Of a stretch of 64,000 nt of DNA, positions 19,201 through 51,867 are shown piece after piece (position 1 is the stretch's first letter; each line of letters opens with the position of its first letter). The notes beneath the pieces are model-generated. The model did no database searches. It was not told where the DNA came from and saw only the letters and a program-made list of their open reading frames with translations. The translations under genes and the position numbers were made by a program. The stretch is from Girardinichthys multiradiatus (Eukaryota > Chordata > Actinopteri > Cyprinodontiformes > Goodeidae), in NCBI RefSeq assembly GCF_021462225.1, contig NC_061796.1, positions 46,104,891 through 46,168,890 on the forward strand, given 5' to 3'.

Positions 19201-21691
19201 TGCGCACCCTGTTCCAGGATGAAGATGATGATGACATGGTAAACTCTTCTTCTCTAACAGTCGGTTTTAAATGAGGAGGAGCTGAGTTGTACTTACTAGA
19301 GACATTAATGGAGCATGGTGTCTTTTCTGCACCGGTGGGAGAGATGTCTACACCTAAAGTTGCTCAAAACACTCCTGATTGATTGCATATAAACACCAAT
19401 TGAATGAGAGGTTTACAAAGAAAAATGTCACTTATTCCTCCAGAAGTAGAAAAACCTCTGCCTGTTTATCCATCTTTTTCCAAATTTAACTACGTCACAT
19501 GTTGCATTCAGTGTCTTTTGGATTCAGAAGTTAGAACTGTTATCTTTTTGCTTTTCTAAAGTTTGCAAATAATTAGAAATTATATATTTGACTTAATTCA
19601 AAAAGAGTTTTTTATAATCTGATTTTAATATGTTTATTGTTTAAAACTAACCAAACTGTGAAAAGTCTTTATTTATTGGGTCAGTAAATGCACCATGAAG
19701 CCTAAATGAGATCAGTTGTTCCACACAGGAGCCACAGTGAGACTCTGTTTACAGAGCTGATATTCATCAGAGAAATTACAGCATGAGACAACATGTGACT
19801 GCTGTTTGTTGTTAGTTCTCAGTGTTTGTAACTGTTATAAAAGCTAAACTCATGGCTTAAAAAGAGACTGTACCAGAACCAAGCTGCAGAAGGTAAACGT
19901 ATCGCTGCAGAGAAAAGAACTTTGAAATCCTGTTTAACCTTAAAGCATTTCCTTCGGACATCAGAAAATCTCACTTTTTTGATCTAAAAAGGAACTTGTT
20001 TATTGACTGTTGTTTGGCGCCCCCTGCAGGGAGCTCACAGCACCAGCGGCGCAGACAATGAATACAACCTGCGCAGCCGCAGGGTTGTTTGCGACTCGTG
20101 CGGACAGTCGTCGGATCGCTCAGGCGGATTGGAAGGTTTAGGAGGACATACCAACTTCATGGGAACCAACGAGCCCAGACAGGTACCGCCCAGTTCTAGT
20201 GGTCATTATACAGCATAAAGAGGTTTTATTATGGGAGATTACAAGCAAGCAGTTTATTCCAGGTTAGATTCATTTAAAAATAATCCAGTTAATCACGAGA
20301 CAACGTTTCAACTGGACTTTAAACAAAGAACTACATTTTTTTCTTGACTCCAAATTTTTCACAGAGAACTAATAAAAGAAGGTACATTTTTAGTTACATT
20401 TTGAAATGTTGTTCTTTTCTTTTCTTGTCCTTCTTTCTATAAATAAATCAATTAAATTGAATTTGATTTGATGGAGCGGGGAAATAAACTGTCACCCAGG
20501 TTAATTTCACAGTTTTGTAACATGTTAAAGTGTTTGAAAGGCCTGACGATCGAACTGGACCATGTTTGAGATGTTCTGCTGTAGGAGCTGTCCTCTATGT
20601 TTTAATATCGGTACATGAAGGACTGCATGACACATTTTGAACCACGTTCGCAGCTCCAACATGAACTATTTCTTGTTCATTTACAATATTATGTGTAAAA
20701 ATCTTCCATGAGGTCATGCACATATTAGTAAATCATTAATCCCACGGCCTGGCAGCAGGTTTATCCTCTCCTGACGTCTGTCGTTTCTCATTAACGTGTT
20801 TTAATACTTTTATTGTCAGAAAACAAAACAGAAGATTTGTCTGGAAAGCATCCATTTAGGTCCTCACAAAGACAAAAAGTTGCCAGCATGTGTGCTACTG
20901 CTGAACTTTGTCTCTGCATCCTGCAGCTAAGAGAAAATGCTACAGCCCTTTCTGCATGAAGTATCCAGGGTTTACCGATGAAAAACATGCTGTAAATCTT
21001 ATTCACCCAAATGAAACGGCGGTAAATGACATCAGGCTGAGCTGCACTCCCCTCAAGTTCACAATGTAAAAGACAGCATTGTTCAGTTAAAGGATCTAGA
21101 AAGTGAGAGCCACACACAGCACAACACGGTCAGTTCAGTTCAATTAAGGTCATAGATCTGGACTCCACTCCATGCAAACCTAGATTCCATCAAGTGCTGT
21201 AAAAGCTGCCTGTTGTCACCCTGAGCCTCATGTGTGTCTGCTGACCTGCATTCACTCTTGTGGCTGAGGGTCACTGTTACCTGATGCCCTGACTTCCCCG
21301 TTACTGAGCTCCAGGTGGACTAAATTAACAGTCGGTGAGTTTATAAGAAGCTTCATGTTGGCGTCAATATTAATTCACTGTTGCAGTCATTAAAATGTTT
21401 CTGCTGGAAAAAAGTCGGTCCCCTCAAACTGTTGCAGAGAGCAGCTTTGATTCCTCAAAGACGGACTCATCCTGGGATCAAGGAACAGATGTTTGTGTTT
21501 CAGAAAGGTCAAATGTTTGACTTACATGCAGGACGAAGTCTGAGTTTTGTTGCGAAACATCCAACATAGTTAAAATAGAAAACACAAAGTCTCACATCTC
21601 AGGAGAACAAAAAACACATACATTTGTATTTTTTTTTCTTCTTCTTCTTCCTCAGGGTCGCATGAAGCCGGAGAACTGCTCCGTCATGTAA
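10090..21691 (+). CDS. lmna: Prelamin A/C (nuclear lamina intermediate filament), exons 2-12; exon 1 outside window
   Basis: Type V intermediate filament protein that polymerises under the inner nuclear membrane and supports nuclear shape and chromatin anchoring. Eleven exons are readable: 10090-10246, 10848-10973, 13070-13240, 13785-13910, 14009-14229, 16073-16370, 18785-18892, 18974-19093, 19179-19238, 20030-20182 and 21656-21691. All introns between them are GT-AG and the phases agree, giving 524 whole codons plus one split codon. Order: coiled-coil rod ending in the [11 protein letters not shown] motif, a KKRR nuclear localisation signal, an Ig-like lamin tail domain, an acidic stretch, the lamin A-specific EYNLRSR segment and a C-terminal CSVM CaaX box. 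The lamin A-specific tail separates it from lmnb1, lmnb2 and lamin LIII. Exon 2 begins with the last base of a split codon, so exon 1 (head and coil 1A) must lie upstream. With a typical ~118-residue exon 1 the protein would be about 643 aa, against 664 in human. Recent Tc1 elements sit in introns 3 and 7, and one more lies in presumed intron 1. Confidence 0.96.
10848..10973 (+). CDS. lmna: lmna exon 3 (coil 1B)
   Basis: 126 bp, 42 codons in phase 0, after a long pyrimidine tract ending TTTCCAG. It encodes a very conserved stretch including [19 protein letters not shown]. Forty-two residues is the size of the six-heptad coil 1B insertion that separates lamins from vertebrate cytoplasmic intermediate filaments. 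The donor GTGTGT is weak but usable. A full Tc1 element starts only 29 bp downstream. Confidence 0.95.
11002..12611 (+). mobile_element. Tc1-like DNA transposon, copy 2 (intact), lmna intron 3
   Basis: 1,610 bp with TA at both ends (11000-11001 and 12612-12613). Terminal inverted repeats (11002-11201 and 12412-12611) differ at about one position that I can see. It starts 29 bp after lmna exon 3 and is in the same orientation as lmna. Both ends and the transposase look functional. Confidence 0.96.
11330..12334 (+). CDS. Tc1-like transposase, intact (copy 2)
   Basis: 334 aa, full length for a Tc1 transposase, which cuts and pastes its own element at TA sites. N-terminal paired-like helix-turn-helix region ([15 protein letters not shown], residues 34-48), a basic nuclear localisation stretch ([14 protein letters not shown], about 49-62), then a DD34E catalytic triad: Asp148 (LFLDES), Asp238 (FQHDLAPAH), Glu273 (NPIENLW), with 34 residues between the last two. 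Small differences from copy 3: LFLDES rather than LFSDES, and Asp in place of Gly at 160. The Ser-to-Leu change sits next to the first catalytic Asp and might lower activity. Confidence 0.95.
   Translation: MGKTADLTAVQKATIDTLKQEGKTQKDISEQIGCSQSAVSRHLSGKSVGRKKCGRKRCTTRRGDRTLRKIVEKGRFQTLGDLRKQWTESGVETSRATVNRRVQEMGYRCRIPQVKPPLNQKQRQKRLTWATEKQHWTVAQWSKVLFLDESKFCMSFGNQDARVWRKTGEKEMTKCQKSSVKYPQSVMVWGAVSAAGVGPLCFIKGRVNAASYQEILEHFMLPSAEKLYGDEDFIFQHDLAPAHSAKTTGKWFTDHGITVLNWPANSPDLNPIENLWDIVKRTLRDSRPNTLDELKAAIEASWASIRPQQCHRLIASMPRRIEAVISAKGFPTKY
13070..13240 (+). CDS. lmna: lmna exon 4 (end of coil 1B, linker, start of coil 2)
   Basis: 171 bp in phase 0, the canonical size. Translation begins [19 protein letters not shown] and ends EKTYNSK; the IDGGRQQEF stretch is typical of lamin A. 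The exon lies 456 bp after the end of the + strand Tc1 element. Confidence 0.95.
13785..13910 (+). CDS. lmna: lmna exon 5 (coil 2)
   Basis: 126 bp in phase 0, the canonical size. It runs from [11 protein letters not shown] to LTQLQKQ with an unbroken heptad pattern, a TATTCCAG acceptor and a GTACCC donor. Confidence 0.95.
14009..14229 (+). CDS. lmna: lmna exon 6 (end of coil 2, rod-end motif)
   Basis: 221 bp, the canonical size. It ends with the helix termination motif shared by all intermediate filaments, here [14 protein letters not shown], needed for head-to-tail assembly. The last Arg codon is split after its second base. Only 98 bp of intron separates it from exon 5. Confidence 0.96.
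14880..15700. mobile_element. Probable old DNA transposon relic, lmna intron 6
   Basis: No open frame. Phrases such as GTCTCATCTGAGCATCAAA, CATGATGCTACCACCATCATG and CTGAGTTCTTTGGACCTTCC are typical of antisense decayed Tc1-type transposons in fish introns. A poly-T run at 15702-15719 follows. Boundaries and family uncertain. Confidence 0.45.
16073..16370 (+). CDS. lmna: lmna exon 7 (NLS and start of lamin tail domain)
   Basis: 298 bp, against 223 bp in human LMNA, so 25 codons longer but in frame. It contains the LSPSP segment that follows the rod (mitotic Cdk1 phosphorylation zone in lamins), a Ser/Ala-rich expansion, the nuclear localisation signal SKKRRLND, and the first strands of the Ig-like tail domain ([17 protein letters not shown]). 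Acceptor CCCCCCTAG, donor GTAACT. Confidence 0.94.
16517..18126 (-). mobile_element. Tc1-like DNA transposon, copy 3 (intact), lmna intron 7
   Basis: 1,610 bp with TA at both ends (16515-16516 and 18127-18128) and the same ~200-bp terminal inverted repeats. Orientation is opposite to copy 2 and antisense to lmna. It starts about 147 bp after exon 7. Confidence 0.96.
16794..17798 (-). CDS. Tc1-like transposase, intact (copy 3)
   Basis: 334 aa from [10 protein letters not shown] to KGFLTKY with no stop or frameshift. Same layout as copy 2: paired-like DNA-binding region, basic NLS, DD34E catalytic core with the usual LFSDES context at the first Asp. This is the best candidate for an active transposase in the window. 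Antisense to lmna within intron 7. Confidence 0.95.
   Translation of the reverse strand: MGKTADLTAVQKATIDTLKQEGKTQKDISERIGCSQSAVSRHLSGKSVGRKKCGRKRCTTRRGDRTLRKIVEKGRFQTLGDLRKQWTESGVETSRATVHRRVQEMGYRCRIPQVKPLLNPKQRQKRLTWATEKHHWTVAQWSKVLFSDESKFCMSFGNQGARVWRKTGEKEMPKCQKSSVKYPQSVMVWGVVSAAGVGPLCFIKGRVNAASYQEILEHFMLPSAEKLYGDEDFIFQHDLAPAHSAKTTGKWFTDHGITVLNWPANSPDLNPIENLWDIVKRTLRDSRPNTLDELKAAIEASWASIRPQQCHRLIASMPRRIEAVISAKGFLTKY
18190..18425 (-). repeat. tRNA-derived SINE-like repeat, lmna intron 7
   Basis: - strand: GGTGCTCTAGTGGTTAGAGA (box A-like) and CCCTGGTTCGAATCCCACAG (a good box B), followed by a body that includes TTAAATGCAGAGATAATTTC. This is a retroposon head, not a tRNA gene: no cloverleaf can close around it. 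It lies 60 bp from the end of Tc1 copy 3. Confidence 0.6.
18785..18892 (+). CDS. lmna: lmna exon 8 (Ig-like lamin tail domain)
   Basis: 108 bp in phase 0. It encodes [12 protein letters not shown] and [11 protein letters not shown], the core strands of the immunoglobulin-like fold. The donor is GTGAGT. Confidence 0.95.
18974..19093 (+). CDS. lmna: lmna exon 9 (Ig-like lamin tail domain, end)
   Basis: 120 bp in phase 0. Contains [19 protein letters not shown] and the closing strand [12 protein letters not shown]. The [10 protein letters not shown] stretch is a lamin tail domain signature. Intron 8 is only 81 bp. Confidence 0.95.
19179..19238 (+). CDS. lmna: lmna exon 10 (acidic tail; lamin A/C branch point)
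   Basis: 60 bp, 20 codons: [10 protein letters not shown] followed by an acidic run DEDDDD. The human counterpart is 90 bp and continues into a His run that is missing here. Reading through the donor would add 11 residues and stop at 19274, which is where a lamin C-like end would form. Confidence 0.9.
19239..20029 (+). other. lmna: lmna intron 10 with lamin C-like read-through tail
   Basis: The first 36 bases read on in frame from exon 10 as [11 protein letters not shown] and a TGA stop (19272-19274). The rest is AT-rich without features. No canonical AATAAA follows closely, so use as a lamin C terminus is not supported beyond the open frame. Confidence 0.4.
20017..20030 (-). promoter_or_regulatory. 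CTCF-like motif at the lmna exon 11 acceptor
   Basis: On the - strand CCTGCAGGGGGCGC differs from the CTCF core (CCASYAGRKGGCRS) at one position. It overlaps the 3' splice site of exon 11, so its sequence is partly explained by splicing constraint. Confidence 0.3.
20030..20182 (+). CDS. lmna: lmna exon 11 (lamin A-specific tail)
   Basis: 153 bp, 51 codons; the human exon is 270 bp. The start [16 protein letters not shown] is diagnostic of lamin A. The end, [11 protein letters not shown], can be lined up with the human prelamin A processing segment, but the Tyr-Leu pair cut by ZMPSTE24 in mammals is Asn-Phe here. The Ser/Gly-rich middle is mostly absent. Confidence 0.9.
20183..21655 (+). other. 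lmna: lmna intron 11; no gene seen
   Basis: Separates the lamin A-specific exon 11 from the 11-residue CaaX exon. Retention would add [11 protein letters not shown] and stop at 20218. Otherwise plain intronic sequence with a long pyrimidine tract before exon 12. Confidence 0.6.
21656..21691 (+). CDS. lmna: lmna exon 12 (CaaX box, stop)
   Basis: 36 bp after a pyrimidine-rich acceptor ending TCCTCAG. It encodes [11 protein letters not shown] and a TAA stop. CSVM is a CaaX box: the Cys would be farnesylated, VM-end cleavage and carboxyl methylation would follow, and the tail would then be removed in mature lamin A. Human lamin A ends in CSIM. Confidence 0.93.
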   Translation, partial: GRMKPENCSVM

Positions 21692-23152
21692 AAACCAAAG
21701 AGCACTTCATCTGAACCTACCAGAGCAGGATCCTTTTCTACCGTCGGGATATTTTCTTTATTTTTTTATATGATGAATTTTTTTGTATTCACATTAATCA
21801 GCAGGTTGGATCTGCTTCAAGGTTTTTGGCAATGGGCTCAGGATGTTCACAGTTCCTTATGTTGAATTCATTTTTCCTGCATGTCTGGTGTGCAAAAGCT
21901 TGTTCTGGCCTCTGCTCTGTCCGCACACTCAGCTCCACTGACCAGCACTTGGATCCGATCCAATCCGAGTCGAGCCGATCTGGGGAACCCAGACAAGGGG
22001 ACTTCTCTGCAACCACATGGACGGGAGGAGAACAAACCCCCGCAGCTTTATTAATCATGCTGTTTGAATACTTCTGTTTACACTTTGTTTGTTGGAACAG
22101 TTTCACTTCTATGTTTATGTACATCAGACAAAAATCCTCAAAGAAAGACTGTTGGCTCAGGTTATCAAACAAACGTCTTGTATATTTGCTTTAGGTGATA
22201 TAGCAGTGCAGCTGTGGCGCACAGAAATTATGAAATTATCTTAAGCTTGATCACACAGATAAACATAAGTTATAGTTTAGAGCATCTATAGAAGATGGTG
22301 TGCAGAGTAAGTTTAACTCTGATATTTTGCCTTTACTTCCTTTTCTCTTTGTAAGGAGGCTTTATTATTGCAAGATTCGCACAGATTTATCAGGACCGTA
22401 GGATCACTGACAAACAGCCCAGAAGGAGTGGTTTAACTGGTCCAGAAGCAGAGCAGCAATGGGAGAAGGTTTTATTTTTGCAGAGATCTGGCATTTCTAG
22501 ACCAAGCATCAGACGGCATCAAGAGTGGAGTGATGGGATTATCAGGCAGTGTGTGGAGTATCCAGCAGTCAGTCCAAACGGTGGATGACGGTCAGGTAAT
22601 AGAGGAGACCTTGTAGACACAATAGACAGCTTTACCAGCACCTAATGCAGTTTTATAGGGGTTTAGTAGTGGGTTTGCTTGAGGCTGGTTGATTGCATCT
22701 TGCAGACCTTTGGCATGTGGACCGTTTTCTCTACAACTCATTGCAAGATGAACCAGCATACCTGGGTTTCCTCACACACAGAACGTTGGGTCATTGTGAA
22801 TTCTGTACGCCCCACACACACCGGGCTGTTCAACAATTTGTCCTCATGCAAACCCACCATGTGACCCCTACCAAACTCCAACAAGTGCTGGTAATACTTT
22901 CTGATGCTTTTATGCGGCCTCCTCTGTGTCTGCTGAATTTAACTCACGGCTCTGGATGTACAATGCTCCAGAAACTGCCTGTTGTCAGTGTTGCTGCACT
23001 CATGAAGAACCTCTCTGGTGCCAAGTCATTGCAGATCCAGTCATGCACATTCCCATCACTGGGCTGCATGTGGACCAAATGAAATCATTCCTCTGGGTTT
23101 TGCACTCTGTCAGTGAGAATAGGAAAATATTTTTTGGGCTAGGATTTGGTTA

Positions 23153-23158
23153 AATAAA
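23153..23158 (+). terminator. First AATAAA after the lmna stop codon
   Basis: The nearest canonical poly(A) signal downstream of the stop at 21689-21691 is about 1.46 kb away. If used, the 3'UTR would be about 1.5 kb. A non-canonical nearer signal is equally possible. Confidence 0.3.
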
Positions 23159-24006
23159 ACAAACAGGAAGCTGTTGGTGGCAGAGTCCAGCAGCAGCTAT
23201 ACTTTTCTTTCCTGTTGGCAGATATAAATGCACCTTCAGAGGAAAAAAAACCTTCTCTGGTCACATGATTCCTGCTCCAGTCTTGTGACGGTCAGCCGTC
23301 CTCCTCGGATTGAGTCGCTCCTTAAAACTGGTCACAAGGGCTTCTTTCTTTTCTTTCTTCCTATTGAGCTTTGTGGCTTTAGAAAGATTTTTGGGATCTC
23401 AGATTTTGAGACTTTTTGACTTTATGCACTGCTTTTGTAGAGAGCTGCAGAATATATGCAAGCAGGTAGGTTTATGCATTAATACTGCATGTAAAAGTTT
23501 ATCAATACCAAAAGTACTTGAGTTTTTCTTGTTTTTTGACTGATTTGTCATTCAGGCCAAATATATTTTTATTATTAAAATCTAATGTTGAATCCTAAAG
23601 TGCCTCAGCAGCTACTAACAAGACCCATGACCTCCATCTGAGGGAGCAAATGTCTAGTTTTGGCCGTGTTTTTATGCACAGCTGTTTGCTGCAGCCTCAG
23701 AGTTCAGATGATTTTATATACAGAATTAGTTTTTTCTGACTAACCAGGCAGTTTCAGAAAGACTAGCTTTTCTTCAGGCTGCAGATTGTGAAGGTCTTCC
23801 TGTTTAAGCCTCATTAATCACCTGAACATCTCAAAGGTTTAAAATTTTATCCAAAGTTGTTCTTCCATGAAGTAGAACAATGATTAGAAATGGAACAGCC
23901 ATGCTTGACTCGTAATTATTGTTTTTCCTAAATGAAGCTGAATAAAAGTTATTTTTCCCAGTTGTTTTTCCTCCAGTTCATCACAACAGCTGAAAGTGTG
24001 AACATT

Positions 24007-24012
24007 TTTATT
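24007..24012 (-). terminator. Candidate pear1 poly(A) signal
   Basis: First AATAAA on the - strand below the pear1 stop that I could find, about 2.3 kb downstream. It lies less than 900 bp from the candidate lmna signal on the other strand, so the two 3'UTRs may end close together. Confidence 0.2.
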
Positions 24013-26298
24013 TGCATTATAAAAACACATACATGTACCCACAGTTACATTGAGAAATACAAGATTAAATGTTTTTAAAAAACATGAATATTTACAGCAT
24101 AAAGTACATTCAGGTGGAATTGGAGAAATCAAACATTTTCTGCAGGTTAGAAGCAGCTGAAGACGTCAAGAAAGGTCTACAAACAGGTTGGCTTGACTCC
24201 ACCGGGCTACCAAAGTCAGTTGGCAGAGGTGAAGAGGGCAACCCGTGTCACTTCTAGTCTCTGGACAACTTCATGGCAAATAACGTACATGCTCAAAGCA
24301 AAGCTTCTGCAGCCTCCCAGTCGCACAGCTCCATGACTGGCAACAATATGCAGGTTTTGTGCATCTGCTGAGAGGTCCATTAAAATGCAACACTAACATT
24401 AAAGCATTTATGGTTTTTATGGATGGAAGTCAATAAGGCCATTCCTGGACATGATGGTGTCGACACTACATACATGCATACATATGTACTACATAAATAT
24501 TCAACTATATTTTGTTGCTGATCTTTGGCTTATCCAAGACTTGCCCCTTTTGTCAAAGCCCAATTCCCCTTCAAATGTGGAAAATATATTTTATATTGCA
24601 TCAAATTTAAAGGGATAAAATCCTGAAAAGGACTGAATGTTTGACAGCTTTGAGCAAGTTTGAGAAGTCATTTATGAAAAAATGAGCACTTTTTTTTTTT
24701 TTTTGCCATGAAGCCCTCTAGAAGGAGTGAAATGCTTCAGGGTGTAAAAGACATTTTACTGAAATTAAAAGTTCAGTAACATCCTGTAGAACGACCAAAA
24801 TGATCACAAAACGTTGGGACAAAAGTCCTAATAGGGTTCAGGGTTGATCTAACCGAAGAAGGGAGGTACAGCTGTATGATAAACAGACCTTTATCTGATG
24901 AAACATCTTTATGTTCCTTTGTTCAGGCTCCTAAACACTGTGTAAATGAACAGTTTATATTGAGTTGAGTTTGAAAACTGATTATTGTTGCTTCTTTCAT
25001 TAAGAAATATGACAAAAATGTAACAGGAAGATTATTTTCACTTCAAGCTAAATGATTCCTAGCTCCAGAGAGGAAAACTTCTGGTCGAGCTCCTCATGAA
25101 GGTCCTTCAGACTCAGGTTACCATCAGGGCAGAGCTTGCACAATATTGGCTGCAGCTGCACAGACGGTGAGGTGAAGGCCAAGAAAATGAGCAAAGCTTC
25201 TGTCCAAACCATTAAGGACAGAACAGATTCTGAAAAGAAGCTTTCTAGAGAAGAAACTATCATGAGTACTGTGTGGTGCCAACAGTGAAGTATCCTCTGA
25301 CGGTCTTAGGTTCTTCGAGCACCATATCACAGGGCCAAAATGACTTCAAATGTTGGTCAGAAAACTCCCCAAATCAACCCTGACAAACTGGGATTATTTA
25401 TCCGAAAAGGTGGAGAAACCAAAGCCAACAAACTGGGAACAAGTCCAAGCACTTAGCAGACAAGATTGGGTCACTGATAGAAGAACGAGCATCACTCCAG
25501 AAAATATCAACTCTTTGCATAAATTAGATGTTAGATAAAATCCTTTTAAACATCTGAACTGTCTTTAAATCTCCCACTTTATGTTAACCCAAAGAAAACA
25601 GAGGCATCAAGGTCTCAACAGGAGTCTTCGTCTCCTTCCAGCCGCCGCCTCTCCAACTGGGACTTAAGATGTAGTAAGGAAAGAGATTTGGACTTAATGG
25701 ATCTTTAAATACTGTGAGATATGAAATAAAGTTAATTTGTAAGCACAGAGAGCCGCTTATTTACAACACTCCTCTGTTAATGAGCAAATCAACAATAGTC
25801 CTGGGAACAATTTAAAGAAAGCTGGTTGTTGAAGACATATTTACGTCCATATTTACAGAGTTTTCATCCGGCAGCAGAAGGAAGCCACATTTAGGAGCAA
25901 GACTGACTCAGTAATTCTGGTGATTGATGCTTTTCTTCAGTTTTCTTAAGAGAGCAAAACCAAAAAGAGTTCATGAGAAGCTGCCGGCTGCAAAGCTTTT
26001 TTGTTATTAATGTGTTCTACCTAAACAAATTTAGAAAAACAAACTGAAAACACTTCCCAGTTTTCCAAAGGTTTAGAAGCAGCTGAAGCCCCTCTGATGT
26101 CACCAGCTTTTCTCACCTGCTGGCTCTGGATGTCTGTCCTGGTGACAACAGTACCATCCGATGCCCACAGGAGGGCATTGCTGCTCTCAACCAGGGCACC
26201 AACAGGACCTACTGAGTTTATAGGTGAAGAGCAAACAGTCTGCTCTTCTTTATCGTCCCCAAAGGAAGGGGGATAAACTTGCTCTGCCACCCCTCCTC

Positions 26299-51867
<25,569 letters not shown>

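Larger units (their letters stand above)
21692..26298. other. lmna-pear1 convergent intergenic region
   Basis: Contains the 3'UTRs of both genes, ends not fixed. 22380-23120 has a fairly long + strand frame and 25048-25540 has small opposite-strand frames; none resembles a known protein, and they may be old repeat remnants. A poly-T run lies at 24690-24704. Confidence 0.5.

Noticed and set aside
22693..23082. 129-codon + strand frame as a gene downstream of lmna
   Set aside because: Low-complexity reading with no recognisable domain, and another + strand frame overlaps it. Probably 3'UTR or an old repeat.
25048..25540. Opposite-strand small frames as exons of a gene between lmna and pear1
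   Set aside because: Neither matches the pear1 tail nor any family I know, and they lack convincing splice sites.
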